A stretch of 64,000 nt of DNA from Pseudomonas sp. MUP55 (GTDB taxonomy: Bacteria > Pseudomonadota > Gammaproteobacteria > Pseudomonadales > Pseudomonadaceae), in the NCBI RefSeq assembly GCF_034043515.1, contig NZ_CP138214.1, positions 620,001 through 684,000 of the forward strand. Direction: 5' to 3'. The translations under genes were made by a program, and so were the position numbers. The notes under the pieces are model-generated. The model was given only the letters and a program-made list of their open reading frames with translations. It was not told where the DNA came from and did no database searches. Each line of letters begins with the position of its first letter. Within the stretch, counting starts at the first letter, position 1. Below are positions 38,398 to 50,200 of the stretch, in pieces.

Positions 38398-39155
38398 GTC
38401 TGGAAAAAATCTACGGCGTGCACGCCGTAGAAGCACTGCTGCGTCACCATCCCAAGCGCGTCAAGCAGGTTTGGCTGGCGGAAGGTCGCAGCGAGCCACG
38501 CGTGCAGGCGCTGGTCGAACTGGCCAACCAGAACAAGGTTGCCATCGGCCAGGCTGAGCGCCGTGAAATGGACGTGTGGGTAGAAGGCGTTCACCAAGGC
38601 GTGGTTGCCGATGTCAGCCCGAGCCAGGTGTGGGGCGAAGCGATGCTCGACGAGCTGCTCGACCGTACCGAAGGCGCGCCGTTGCTGCTGGTGCTGGACG
38701 GAGTGACCGACCCGCACAACCTGGGCGCCTGCCTGCGTTCGGCGGATGCTGCCGGTGCGCTGGCGGTGATCGTGCCTAAAGACAAGTCGGCAACCCTTAC
38801 ACCTGTGGTGCGTAAAGTCGCCTGCGGTGCGGCGGAAGTGATTCCGCTGGTGGCCGTGACCAACCTGGCGCGTACCCTGGAAAAGCTTCAGCAACGTGGC
38901 CTGTGGATCGTCGGCACGGCGGGGGAGGCCGAAGTCAGTATCTATGACCAGGACCTCACCGGTCCGACCATTCTGATCATGGGCGCCGAAGGCAAGGGCA
39001 TGCGTCGCTTGACCCGTGAGCATTGCGATTACCTGGTGCACCTGCCCATGGCCGGTAGCGTCAGCAGCCTGAACGTTTCGGTGGCGACAGGCGTGTGCCT
39101 GTTCGAAGCCCAGCGCCAGCGCGGTGCGAAGGCCAAGGCCAAGCCCAAGAAGTAA
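38394..39155 (+). CDS. rlmB: 23S rRNA Gm2251 2'-O-methyltransferase
   Basis: RlmB is a SpoU-family SAM-dependent methyltransferase with a trefoil knot. The 253-residue protein has an N-terminal substrate-binding domain (about 1-80) and the three SpoU motifs: DPHNLGACLRSADAAG near residue 106, LIMGAEGKGMRRL near 196, and LPMAGSVSSLNVSVATGVCLFE near 217-238. It overlaps rnr by 4 bases, the usual rnr-rlmB pair. A REPIN follows the stop. Confidence 0.95.
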   Translation: MSLEKIYGVHAVEALLRHHPKRVKQVWLAEGRSEPRVQALVELANQNKVAIGQAERREMDVWVEGVHQGVVADVSPSQVWGEAMLDELLDRTEGAPLLLVLDGVTDPHNLGACLRSADAAGALAVIVPKDKSATLTPVVRKVACGAAEVIPLVAVTNLARTLEKLQQRGLWIVGTAGEAEVSIYDQDLTGPTILIMGAEGKGMRRLTREHCDYLVHLPMAGSVSSLNVSVATGVCLFEAQRQRGAKAKAKPKK

Positions 39156-39176
39156 TCAGGTTGATGCAGGTCAAAA

Positions 39177-39265
39177 TGTGGGAGGGGGCTTGCCCCCGAT
39201 AGCGGTGTTTCAGTTGCAGATGTTGTGACTGACCCACCGCAATCGGGGGCAAGCCCCCTCCCACA
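39177..39265. repeat. REPIN between rlmB and the rpsF operon
   Basis: Convergent pair TGTGGGAGGGGGCTTGCCCC ... GGGGGCAAGCCCCCTCCCAC, 21 bases after the rlmB stop. Confidence 0.9.
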
Positions 39266-39312
39266 TTGTTTATGTGGTGTTTGGGAGATTGTTCAAATAA
39301 TCACCAATTACC

Positions 39313-39341
39313 TTGCGCCTGTTCTCCCCCTTCTCTACAAT
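39313..39341 (+). promoter_or_regulatory. Promoter of the rpsF operon
   Basis: TTGCGC (39313-39318) and TACAAT (39336-39341) are separated by exactly 17 bases. They are followed by a structured leader of about 110 bases and rpsF. Confidence 0.75.
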
Positions 39342-39348
39342 TGCGCCC

Positions 39349-39461
39349 CTTGCCTTCCTGGCAGGCACTGATGTGCCTCCCCTGCGGCAAGGTCCATAAG
39401 TGTCATTCACTCCTTGTCTGACCGTTTTTGAGCGGCAGGCTACAACCCGTAAGGAGCATTC
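39349..39461 (+). promoter_or_regulatory. Structured 5' leader of rpsF (candidate S6:S18 autoregulatory element)
   Basis: The leader contains an outer CCTTGCC / GGCAAGG pairing enclosing an AGGCAC-TGAT-GTGCCT hairpin, and a GACCG ... CGGC segment nearer the start codon. Many bacteria control rpsF-rpsR by binding of the S6:S18 complex to an mRNA leader carrying CCG; position and structure fit, but the exact motif is not proven here. Confidence 0.45.
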
Positions 39462-39884
39462 ATGCGTCATTACGAAATCATCTTTTTGGTCCACCCGGAT
39501 CAAAGCGAGCAAGTCGGCGGCATGGTTGAGCGTTACACCAAGCTGATCGAAGAAGACGGCGGCAAAATCCACCGTCTGGAAGATTGGGGCCGTCGTCAAC
39601 TGGCCTACGCAATCAACAATGTTCACAAGGCTCACTACGTGATGCTGAACGTTGAGTGCACTGGCAAGGCCCTGGCCGAGCTGGAAGACAACTTCCGCTA
39701 CAACGATGCAGTGATCCGTAACCTGGTCATCCGTCGCGAAGAAGCCGTTACCGGCCAATCCGAGATGCTCAAGGCTGAAGAAAACCGCAGTGAGCGCCGT
39801 GAGCGTCGCGACCGTCCTGAGCACGAAGGCGCTGATAGCGCTGATAGTGATGACAGCGACAACAGCGATAACGCTGACGAGTAA
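39462..39884 (+). CDS. rpsF: 30S ribosomal protein S6
   Basis: S6 binds the central domain of 16S rRNA as a pair with S18. The 140-residue protein begins [18 protein letters not shown] and has the usual [16 protein letters not shown] core. The C-terminal ~40 residues are an acidic Ser/Asp-rich tail after a basic [10 protein letters not shown] stretch, a known feature of gamma-proteobacterial S6, where RimK adds further glutamates. GTAAGGAG precedes the start. It is first in an operon with rpsR, a DUF2232 gene and rplI. Confidence 0.98.
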   Translation: MRHYEIIFLVHPDQSEQVGGMVERYTKLIEEDGGKIHRLEDWGRRQLAYAINNVHKAHYVMLNVECTGKALAELEDNFRYNDAVIRNLVIRREEAVTGQSEMLKAEENRSERRERRDRPEHEGADSADSDDSDNSDNADE

Positions 39885-39912
39885 TCCACGGACCTTTTAA
39901 GGAGCCTATCAA

Positions 39913-40143
39913 ATGGCACGTTTCTTCCGTCGTCGTAAATTCTGCCGCTTCACCGCTGAAGACGTGAAAGAGATCGATTACAAAGATCTCAACACTCTGA
40001 AAGCCTACGTATCCGAGACCGGCAAAATCGTTCCAAGCCGTATCACCGGTACCAAAGCACGTTATCAGCGTCAGCTGGCCACCGCTATCAAGCGCGCCCG
40101 CTTCCTGGCCCTGCTGGCCTACACCGACAGCCACGGCCGCTGA
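39913..40143 (+). CDS. rpsR: 30S ribosomal protein S18
   Basis: A 76-residue, highly basic protein starting [13 protein letters not shown], with the conserved [17 protein letters not shown] and [13 protein letters not shown] segments. It partners S6 on the 30S platform. It starts 28 bases after rpsF with AAGGAG upstream. Confidence 0.98.
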
Positions 40144-40179
40144 GACCGGGCAGTCGACAAGTAGTAAGGGATTGAATGC

Positions 40180-41073
40180 ATGCGCGCCTTAGCTGAGTTC
40201 ATCATGCGCGGTCGCGTGCAGGCCACTCTGGTAGTGGCTGGATGTGCAGCATTGCCGTTGTTGTATTGGTTGGGCGCTGCCGCTGGATGCCTTGTGCTCC
40301 TGCGGCGTGGATTGCAGGATGCCTTTGGTGTCCTGTCCCTGGGACTGCTGGCCGCCTTGATCTGGTGGCTGCAACTGGGTGAACCCAAGGTGCTTCTGGT
40401 GCTGTTGGGGTCATCGAGCCTTGCGTTGGTTTTGCGCGCAAGTGAGTCCTGGGTCCGCACGCTGCTGGTCAGCGTGGCGTTGGGGTTGGTGTTTTCGGTG
40501 TTGATTGACGCGGCTTTCCGCCCGCAGATCGAGGCGCTGGCGCAAGAGATCGTCAAGGTCCTGCCGCTGGCTCTCGGGGAACTCTACCAGCAGCTTTCGG
40601 TAGATGAGCGAGCGCGTCTTGCAGCACTGATTGCACCGGCCCTGATCGGCCTGATGGCGGTAATGTTGCAGATCGTCAGTTTGCTGAGCCTGATGCTTGG
40701 GCGATATTGGCAGGCGTTGTTGTACAACCCGGGTGGTTTTGGTCGCGAATTTCGCAGTATCAGAATCCCCGTGGGCCCGGCAATGTTGCTGCTGGCACTC
40801 ATGGTTATCGGACCGAACCTCGGTTCACAGATGGCCCTGATGATGCTGTTTTGCAGCGTACCGCTGGTGTTTTCCGGACTGGCCCTGATTCACGGGCTGG
40901 TTGCGCAGAAGCGCCTGGCCAAGTTCTGGCTGGTGGGGATGTACGTGACCATGCTGGTGTTCATGCAACTGATCTATCCGTTACTCGTGGTTTTGGCCAT
41001 TGTCGACGGCCTGATTGATTTTCGCGGACGTCTGGCGTCGAAAGATGCCGATAGCGCGAACGGTGAAGGTTAA
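40180..41073 (+). CDS. DUF2232-family membrane protein
   Basis: A 297-residue protein with about eight hydrophobic helices and few charged residues outside the loop at about 115-145. It is regularly found between rpsR and rplI in Pseudomonas and belongs to the DUF2232 (YybS-like) group by context and appearance. Function unknown. The location in a ribosomal-protein operon suggests co-expression with translation genes. The ATG follows AAGGGATTGA, and rplI starts 18 bases after the stop. Confidence 0.78.
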   Translation: MRALAEFIMRGRVQATLVVAGCAALPLLYWLGAAAGCLVLLRRGLQDAFGVLSLGLLAALIWWLQLGEPKVLLVLLGSSSLALVLRASESWVRTLLVSVALGLVFSVLIDAAFRPQIEALAQEIVKVLPLALGELYQQLSVDERARLAALIAPALIGLMAVMLQIVSLLSLMLGRYWQALLYNPGGFGREFRSIRIPVGPAMLLLALMVIGPNLGSQMALMMLFCSVPLVFSGLALIHGLVAQKRLAKFWLVGMYVTMLVFMQLIYPLLVVLAIVDGLIDFRGRLASKDADSANGEG

Positions 41074-41091
41074 AAGTTAGAGGATTTTCAC

Positions 41092-41538
41092 ATGCAACTG
41101 ATCCTTCTGGAAAAAGTCGCCAACCTGGGCAACCTGGGCGACAAAGTGAACGTTAAGGCCGGCTACGGTCGTAACTACCTGCTGCCTTACGGCAAAGCCA
41201 CCGCTGCAACCGCTGCCAACCTGGCTGCGTTTGAAGAGCGTCGCGCTGAGCTGGAAAAAGCCGCAGCAGACAAAAAAGCTTCGGCCGAAACTCGCGCTGC
41301 CCAACTGGCTGAGCTGGAAGTGACTATCACTGCCACCGCCGGTGACGAAGGCAAGCTGTTCGGTTCGATCGGCACCCACGACATCGCTGATGCACTGACC
41401 GCCTCCGGCGTTGAAGTGCAGAAGAGCGAAGTTCGTCTGCCGAACGGCACCATCCGCAACGTAGGCGAATTCGACGTAGCCGTGCACCTGCACGCCGAAG
41501 TTGAAGCCACCGTACGCGTTGTCGTGGTAGCAGCTTAA
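41092..41538 (+). CDS. rplI: 50S ribosomal protein L9
   Basis: L9 is the elongated protein at the base of the L1 stalk that limits frameshifting. The 148-residue protein has the N-domain [19 protein letters not shown] with [16 protein letters not shown], a central helix (about 42-75) and a C-terminal domain ([14 protein letters not shown]). AGAGGA precedes the ATG. A terminator follows the stop by about 47 bases. Confidence 0.98.
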   Translation: MQLILLEKVANLGNLGDKVNVKAGYGRNYLLPYGKATAATAANLAAFEERRAELEKAAADKKASAETRAAQLAELEVTITATAGDEGKLFGSIGTHDIADALTASGVEVQKSEVRLPNGTIRNVGEFDVAVHLHAEVEATVRVVVVAA

Positions 41539-41584
41539 GCCGCACCTAACTGACTGGCACCTCGCGTGTCAGCCGGTTAACATC

Positions 41585-41618
41585 GGGCACGATCCTGTTT
41601 ACAGGTCGTGCCTTTTGT
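41585..41618 (+). terminator. Terminator after rplI
   Basis: GGGCACGA / TCGTGCCT arms around CCTGTTTACAGG, which itself can pair, followed by TTTTGTTTTT. Confidence 0.85.
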
Positions 41619-41648
41619 TTTTCTACACACCCCTAATTCCAAGTGGCC

Positions 41649-43046
41649 ATGAACGAAATCTCCGCTCCTGAGCAATACGATCTGCAAACCGCTGCCCTGA
41701 AGGTGCCGCCGCATTCCATCGAGGCCGAACAGGCCGTGCTCGGTGGCTTGATGCTGGACAACAACGCCTGGGAACGCGTGCTGGATCAAGTCTCGGACGG
41801 CGACTTCTATCGTCATGACCACCGCCTGATCTTCCGCGCCATCGCCAAGCTGGCCGACCAGAACTCACCGATCGACGTGGTGACCCTGGCCGAGCAACTG
41901 GACAAGGAAGGCCAGACCTCCCAAGTAGGCGGTCTGGGGTACCTCGGCGAACTGGCGAAAAACACGCCGTCCGTCGCCAACATCAAGGCCTATGCGCAGA
42001 TCGTCCGCGAGCGCGCCACCTTGCGCCAGTTGATCGGCATCAGCACCGAAATCGCCGACAGCGCCTTCAACCCCGAAGGCCGGACCGCCGCCGAGATCCT
42101 GGACGAGGCCGAGCGCCAGATCTTCCAGATCGCCGAAGCACGGCCCAAGACCGGTGGCCCGGTCAGCGTCAACGACCTGCTGACCAAAGCCATCGACCGC
42201 ATCGACACCTTGTTCAACACCGATGCCGCGATTACCGGTATTTCCACCGGTTACACCGACCTCGACGAGAAGACCAGCGGCCTGCAGCCGTCCGACTTGA
42301 TCATCGTCGCCGGCCGTCCGTCGATGGGTAAGACCACCTTCGCGATGAACCTGGTGGAAAACGCGGTACTGCGCAGTGACAAGGCAGTGCTGGTGTACTC
42401 CCTCGAGATGCCAGGCGAATCGCTGATCATGCGTATGCTCTCGTCCCTTGGCCGCATCGACCAGACCAAAGTGCGTTCCGGCCAGCTCGAGGACGACGAT
42501 TGGCCGCGCCTGACCTCGGCGGTCAATCTGCTCAACGACCGCAAGCTGTTCATCGATGACACGGCCGGTATCAGCCCGTCGGAGATGCGCGCACGTACCC
42601 GTCGCCTGGTGCGTGAACACGGCGACATCGCGCTGATCATGATCGACTACCTGCAGCTGATGCAGATCCCGGGTTCCAGCGGCGACAACCGCACCAACGA
42701 AATTTCCGAAATCTCCCGGTCCCTCAAGGCCCTGGCCAAGGAATTCAACTGCCCGGTGGTGGCGCTGTCCCAGCTCAACCGTTCCCTGGAACAACGTCCC
42801 AACAAACGCCCGGTGAACTCCGACTTGCGTGAATCCGGAGCGATCGAGCAGGACGCCGACGTCATCATGTTCGTGTACCGCGACGAGGTGTATCACCCCG
42901 AGACGGAACACAAAGGCATTGCCGAGATCATCATCGGCAAGCAGCGGAACGGCCCCATCGGCTTTATCCGCCTGGCGTTCATCGGTAAATACACCCGTTT
43001 CGAAAACCTCGCGCCGGGCAGCTACAACTTCGACGACGACGAATAA
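41649..43046 (+). CDS. dnaB: Replicative DNA helicase
   Basis: DnaB is the hexameric helicase that unwinds DNA 5'-3' at the replication fork. The 465-residue protein has the N-terminal DnaB domain (about 20-125), a linker, and the RecA-like ATPase domain with Walker A GRPSMGKTTF near residue 224, Walker B IMIDYLQLM near 331 and the arginine-finger region. No intein is present. The ATG at 41649 was preferred to a GTG two codons upstream. The Shine-Dalgarno is weak. An inverted repeat at 43057-43083 follows. Confidence 0.98.
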   Translation: MNEISAPEQYDLQTAALKVPPHSIEAEQAVLGGLMLDNNAWERVLDQVSDGDFYRHDHRLIFRAIAKLADQNSPIDVVTLAEQLDKEGQTSQVGGLGYLGELAKNTPSVANIKAYAQIVRERATLRQLIGISTEIADSAFNPEGRTAAEILDEAERQIFQIAEARPKTGGPVSVNDLLTKAIDRIDTLFNTDAAITGISTGYTDLDEKTSGLQPSDLIIVAGRPSMGKTTFAMNLVENAVLRSDKAVLVYSLEMPGESLIMRMLSSLGRIDQTKVRSGQLEDDDWPRLTSAVNLLNDRKLFIDDTAGISPSEMRARTRRLVREHGDIALIMIDYLQLMQIPGSSGDNRTNEISEISRSLKALAKEFNCPVVALSQLNRSLEQRPNKRPVNSDLRESGAIEQDADVIMFVYRDEVYHPETEHKGIAEIIIGKQRNGPIGFIRLAFIGKYTRFENLAPGSYNFDDDE

Positions 43047-43056
43047 CGCTTCTGCT

Positions 43057-43083
43057 CAATTCCGACCATTACCGTCGGAATTG
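43057..43083 (+). terminator. Hairpin after dnaB
   Basis: Ten-bp arms CAATTCCGAC / GTCGGAATTG with a 7-base loop, 11 bases after the stop, followed by a short AT-rich stretch. An extended -10 (TGCTATATT) for the next gene lies just downstream. Confidence 0.65.
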
Positions 43084-43142
43084 GTCAAAATTTGTGCTAT
43101 ATTCCGCGCCCGCGATTTTTCATCTCAACACCGGTCACCGTC

Positions 43143-45446
<2,304 letters not shown>

Positions 45447-45464
45447 TCGCAGCCTGAACATGCC

Positions 45465-45490
45465 AAACGCCAGCCTCGTGCTGGCGTTTT
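45465..45490 (+). terminator. Terminator after the radical SAM gene
   Basis: AAACGCCAGC / GCTGGCGTTT stem with a 5-base loop and a TTTT end, 20 bases after the stop. Confidence 0.9.
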
Positions 45491-45543
45491 GCTTTCTGGC
45501 CGGTGGTGAGCCTGTTTGGTAAGGTGGCGGCCATTGAAGCGCT

Positions 45544-45615
45544 ATCGGGGGCAAGCCCCCTCCCACATTTAGACTGTGTCTACATTCAAAGTGTGGGAGG
45601 GGGCTTGCCCCCGAT
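45544..45615. repeat. Divergent REP pair
   Basis: ATCGGGGGCAAGCCCCCTCC ... GGGAGGGGGCTTGCCCCCGA with the GTGGGA ends facing inward across ~25 bases. It lies just upstream of the interrupted gene at 45656. Confidence 0.88.
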
Positions 45616-45655
45616 GACGTCAGTCCAGTTTCCACCTCTTCAAGGAAGAACACCC

Positions 45656-46588
45656 ATGGGCAACCCCCTGGCCGGTATCGGCATGGACTCCAACCGCTCC
45701 CAATTCATGGCGCGCCAGCGCATTTAGAGCCAGATCAACCTGCCGCGCCTGTTTGCCGCCATCGATGCCGATCCAGGTATTGTCGGTGCTGGCGTGGTGT
45801 ATATCGATGCCGACTTTAATGTCGTCACACTGCGCGAATTCAAGCCCATCTGCAGCATCAAGCCCAAGCGCGTTATTCTGCGTGAGGCGCAGAAGTACAT
45901 TTCGCCAGCCCAGTTTGTGGAGCAGGTAAAGACTGATCCCCGTGAAGGACGTCTTAGAAAGGAAGCGTTTGACATGGGGCTTTCCTGTGGCGCAGCTGTG
46001 ATCGGTTGGATCGTGGTGTTCAGCGGAAGTGTCGCCGTACCGTTTACGGCTGGCGCCAGTGCGTTTGTGGTCGGCATAGGTGTCACGGCGGCGTTGGCCA
46101 GCAGTGCTCAATGTGGGTTTGGCGTGGCGCGTACCTATAACGAAGTGCTTGAACCCGATGCCAACGACCGCATGGACGACGCGCAATGGTATGGCGCTGT
46201 TTCACCCATCCTGGATGCGGCTTCGTTGCTGGGTATTGGTACGGGGGCGTTCACCACGTTCAGGCTGCTTAAAGCCAAAAAGGCCGCTGCATTGGGCAAG
46301 AGTTGGTATGAGTTACTCAAGGGATTGAGTCGTCAGGAGCGCAAGAAGTTAACCAAGGAACTGCTAAGTCTCAAAGACCCAAGCCTGACTCCGAAGATAC
46401 TGAAGTTACAGCAGCGCGCCGGCAAACTGACCAAGAGCTACAGTTCCACGCAAATTCGGCATGCCACGCTGACCCAGCTCAAGGATGCCTTGGGCGGTAT
46501 GCTGGGTATCTGGGGCAGCCATCGAGCCGGTAACGTGGGTACGGCCGAGACGATCGCCATTGGCCTGTATGAGGACCTGACGGAATGA
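45656..46588 (+). pseudogene. Unknown 310-codon gene with an in-frame amber codon at codon 24
   Basis: An ATG at 45656, with a good AAGGAAG 6-12 bases upstream, reads MGNPLAGIGMDSNRSQFMARQRI and then hits TAG at 45725-45727. The same frame continues open for 286 codons (SQINLPRLFAAIDADPGIVG ...) to 46588, so a single substitution has probably interrupted a 310-residue protein. The 24-residue N-terminal piece carries the only clear ribosome site; internal restarts at GTG 45794 or ATG 45974 are weak. The protein has a hydrophobic glycine/alanine-rich hairpin (about residues 107-155), then DDAQWYGAVSPILDAASLLGIG and a Lys-rich helical C terminus. TTA and ATA codons are unusually common, unlike neighbours. 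The downstream gene overlaps its stop (ATGA). Family unknown; a toxin-like role is only a guess. Confidence 0.7.
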
Positions 46589-47034
46589 AGGGCTTTCCCG
46601 ACACGCGCAGTTTTCTCGCCCGGTACTTCCCCGTTTTCATGGGCACCATTTTCATGGCGATTTTCTCGGGTTCTGCGGCGGTTTCCACCGCTGGCGTTAC
46701 CTACTTACGTGGGGTCGATCCTGCGCTCAAGTCCGGCTCTTCAGGGGCTGCGATCCTTGTGCTGGTAACGGTACTGGTGTTTGGCAATCTGATGATCGCG
46801 CGTGGGTATCTCTGGGCGACCAAACTAGTGGCGGGATACCTCGCATGTTGCCTGCTGTTCGTTTTGCCCATGATTCTATACGGTATCAATCCGCTGGTTT
46901 ACGCCTCGGCGGTGCTGTTCCCGCTGCTGGGGTTATTGCTGCTCAACAGCAAGCGCCATCGCGAGATGCGCCACAAGCTTCTCGAAATACGCCGACTTCG
47001 CCAAGCGCTGCACGCCCGGTACAAAGCCCGGTGA
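46585..47034 (+). CDS. Small integral membrane protein, partner of the interrupted gene
   Basis: A 149-residue protein with about four hydrophobic helices (about residues 15-40, 52-70, 78-100 and 106-122) and a basic C-terminal tail (SKRHREMRHKLLEIRRLRQALHARYKAR in part). The ATG overlaps the upstream stop (ATGA at 46585-46588), so it depends on translation of the interrupted gene or its restart. I do not recognise the family. Membrane immunity proteins for pore-forming toxins can look like this, but nothing here proves it. Confidence 0.65.
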   Translation: MKGFPDTRSFLARYFPVFMGTIFMAIFSGSAAVSTAGVTYLRGVDPALKSGSSGAAILVLVTVLVFGNLMIARGYLWATKLVAGYLACCLLFVLPMILYGINPLVYASAVLFPLLGLLLLNSKRHREMRHKLLEIRRLRQALHARYKAR

Positions 47035-47167
47035 TGGGTAGATTCACCACCTCATCTGGCCCCTTCGCCACAAATATGTGCAACCCTCGCACCATAACCG
47101 CCGCTACAGCGTCGTTTTGGTGCTGTACTGCACCGGGCTCCACGATAAAGCGCAATGACTGCCGCTC

Positions 47168-47182
47168 TGGCATAAGTCTTGC
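47168..47182 (+). promoter_or_regulatory. Sigma-54-type promoter before the amidoligase cluster
   Basis: TGGCAT-5 bases-TTGC: GG (47169-47170) and GC (47181-47182) are separated by exactly 10 bases, as required by sigma-54. The start codon follows 39 bases later. GGTGC / GCACC half-sites about 50 bases upstream could bind an enhancer protein but do not form a standard NtrC site. Confidence 0.6.
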
Positions 47183-47220
47183 GCGCGTTGTGCCCATGCC
47201 CTGGCTCGCAGGAGGCCGCC

Positions 47221-50200
47221 GTGTCGATTCATGTCGCGTTGCACCACGTTACGCATTACCGCTACGACCGGGCTGTTGAACTCGGCCCGCAGATCGTGCG
47301 GTTGCGCCCGGCGGCCCATAGCCGTACGCGGATATTGTCCTATGCGCTGAAGGTGTTGCCCGAGCAGCATTTCATCAACTGGCAGCAGGACCCCCAGGGC
47401 AATTACCTGGCGCGTCTGGTATTTCCGGAAAAAACCGGCGAGCTGCGCATCGAGGTCGATCTGGTCGCCGAGATGGCGGTCTTCAACCCCTTCGACTTTT
47501 TCCTCGAGCCCTACGCCGAAAACATCCCTTTCAGCTACGCCGCCGATGAACAGCGCGAGCTGGCGCCGTACCTGGAAACCTTGCCGCTGACGCCGACGTT
47601 TGCCGCCTACCTGGCCGGTATCGACCGTACGCCGTTGCCGGCCGTAGATTTTCTGGTCGGCCTCAACCAGCGCCTGGCTGCCGATATCGGCTACCTGATC
47701 CGCATGGAACCGGGCGTGCAAACCCCGGAATTCACCCTGGAAAACGCCTGCGGCTCGTGCCGCGATTCGGCCTGGCTGTTGGTGCAGCTGCTGCGCAACC
47801 TGGGTTTGGCCGCGCGGTTTGTGTCCGGCTACCTGATCCAGCTCACCGCCGACGTCAAAGCCCTCGACGGCCCCTCCGGCACCGAAGTGGACTTCACCGA
47901 CCTGCACGCCTGGTGCGAAGTGTATTTGCCGGGCGCCGGATGGATCGGTCTGGATGCCACCTCCGGGCTGTTCGCCGGTGAAGGGCATATCCCGTTGGCC
48001 TGCAGCCCCGATCCTTCCTCCGCCGCACCGATCAGTGGGCTGGTGGAACCTTGCGAGTGCGAATTCACCCACGAAATGTCGGTAGAGCGGATTTGGGAAG
48101 CCCCACGGGTGACCAAGCCCTACACCGAGGAGCAGTGGCTGGCGATCCAGGCCCTGGGGCGGCAGATCGATGGTGACCTGCACAGGGATGATGTGCGCCT
48201 GACCATGGGCGGTGAGCCGACCTTTGTCTCAATCGACGACCCCGACGGCGCCGAATGGAACACCGCCGCCCTCGGCCCGGACAAGCGGCGCCTGTCCGCC
48301 GAGCTGTTCCAGCGCATGCGCAACCACTACGCCCCCAAGGGCCTGGTGCACTTCGGTCAGGGCAAGTGGTACCCCGGCGAACAACTGCCGCGCTGGTCGC
48401 TCAACTGCTACTGGCGCCGCGACGGCGTGCCGATCTGGCACAACAGCGCACTGATCGCCGATGAGCAAGAGGACTACGGCGCTGACGGCGCGCTGGCCGG
48501 GCGCTTCCTGGCCAGCATTGCCGAACGCCTGAAGCTGCCGGCACGTTTTGTGTTCCCGGCCTACGAAGACAATTTCTACTACCTGTGGCGCGAAGGTGCG
48601 CTGCCGCAAAACGTCACCGCCCAGGACCCGCGCCTTGGCGACGATCTGGAGCGCGAACGTCTGCGCAAGGTCTTCGGCCAGGGCCTGGATAAAGTCATCG
48701 GCCAGGTGCTGCCGCTGGCGCGCACGGCCGCCAATGACCGTTGGCAGAGTGGTCGCTGGTACCTGCGCGACAATCACTGCCGCCTGGTGCCGGGCGATTC
48801 GCCGCTGGGTTACCGGCTGCCGCTGGCCTCGCAGCCATGGGTGACGGCGGCGGAATATCCGTTCGTGCACCCCACCGATCCGAACCAGGACCAGCCGCAG
48901 CTGCCGAGTACCGATCAACTGCAAAGCCATGGCGAGCCTGCGGCGAGCGAAGAGCGTGCGCCGAAGCTGGATGAATCCGCCGACTGGCTGACCCGCACCG
49001 CGCTGTGTGCCGAAGCGCGGGAAGGGCGCCTCTATCTGTTCATGCCGCCGCTGGAACGCGTCGAAGACTATCTCGAGTTGGTGACGGCCATTGAGGCGAC
49101 CGCTGAAGAACTGCATTGCCCGGTATTGCTGGAGGGCTATGAGCCGCCGGCCGATACGCGCCTGAGCAACTTTCGTATCACGCCTGACCCTGGCGTGATC
49201 GAGGTCAACGTGCAGCCATCCGCCACCTGGGACGAGTTGGTGGAGCGCACCGAGTTTCTCTACGAAGAGGCGCGGCAAACTCGCCTGACCACGGAAAAAT
49301 TCATGATCGACGGTCGCCACACCGGCACCGGCGGCGGTAACCACTTCGTGCTGGGCGGCGCCACACCCAAGGACTCGCCGTTCCTGCGCCGGCCCGACCT
49401 GCTGCGCAGCCTGATCAGCTACTGGCACAACCACCCATCGCTGTCCTATCTGTTTTCCGGGCTGTTTATTGGCCCGACGTCCCAGGCGCCCCGGGTGGAT
49501 GAAGCGCGCAACGATGCGCTGTACGAACTGGAAATCGCCTTCGCGCAAATGCCCGCGCCGGGTGAAGAATGCCCGCCCTGGCTGGTCGACCGTTTGCTGC
49601 GCAACCTGCTGATCGACGTGACCGGCAACACCCACCGCGCCGAGTTCTGCATCGACAAGCTCTATTCCCCCGACGGCGCCACCGGCCGTCTGGGCCTGCT
49701 GGAATTGCGCGCGTTTGAAATGCCGCCCCATGCACGCATGAGCCTCACCCAGCAGTTGCTGTTGCGGGCGCTGGTCGCGCGTTTCTGGCGTGAACCCTAC
49801 GCGCCACCGAAGCTGGCGCGCTGGGGGACCGAACTGCACGACCGCTTCCTGCTGCCGCACTTTATCCAGCAGGATTTCGCGGATGTGATCGTCGAACTCA
49901 ACGCCGCCGGTTATCCGCTGCGCGCCGAGTGGTTTGCCGCGCACCTGGAGTTCCGTTTCCCCAAGGTCGGCGACTATGCCGTCAGCGGCATCGAACTGGA
50001 GCTGCGCCAGGCTTTGGAACCCTGGCATGTGCTGGGCGAAGAGGGCACGGCGGGCGGCACGGTGCGCTATGTGGATTCGTCCCTGGAGCGTCTGCAAGTG
50101 AAGGTGAGCGGCTTGCCACCGCAGCGCTATCTGCTGACCTGCAACGGCATCCCGGTGCCGCTGCAGCCGACCGGCCGGGTCGGCGAGTTCGTTGCCGGCG

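Noticed and set aside
47111..47160. NtrC site upstream of the amidoligase cluster
   Set aside because: GGTGC and GCACC are present but in the opposite order to the TGCAC-N7-GTGCA arrangement, so only half-sites can be claimed.
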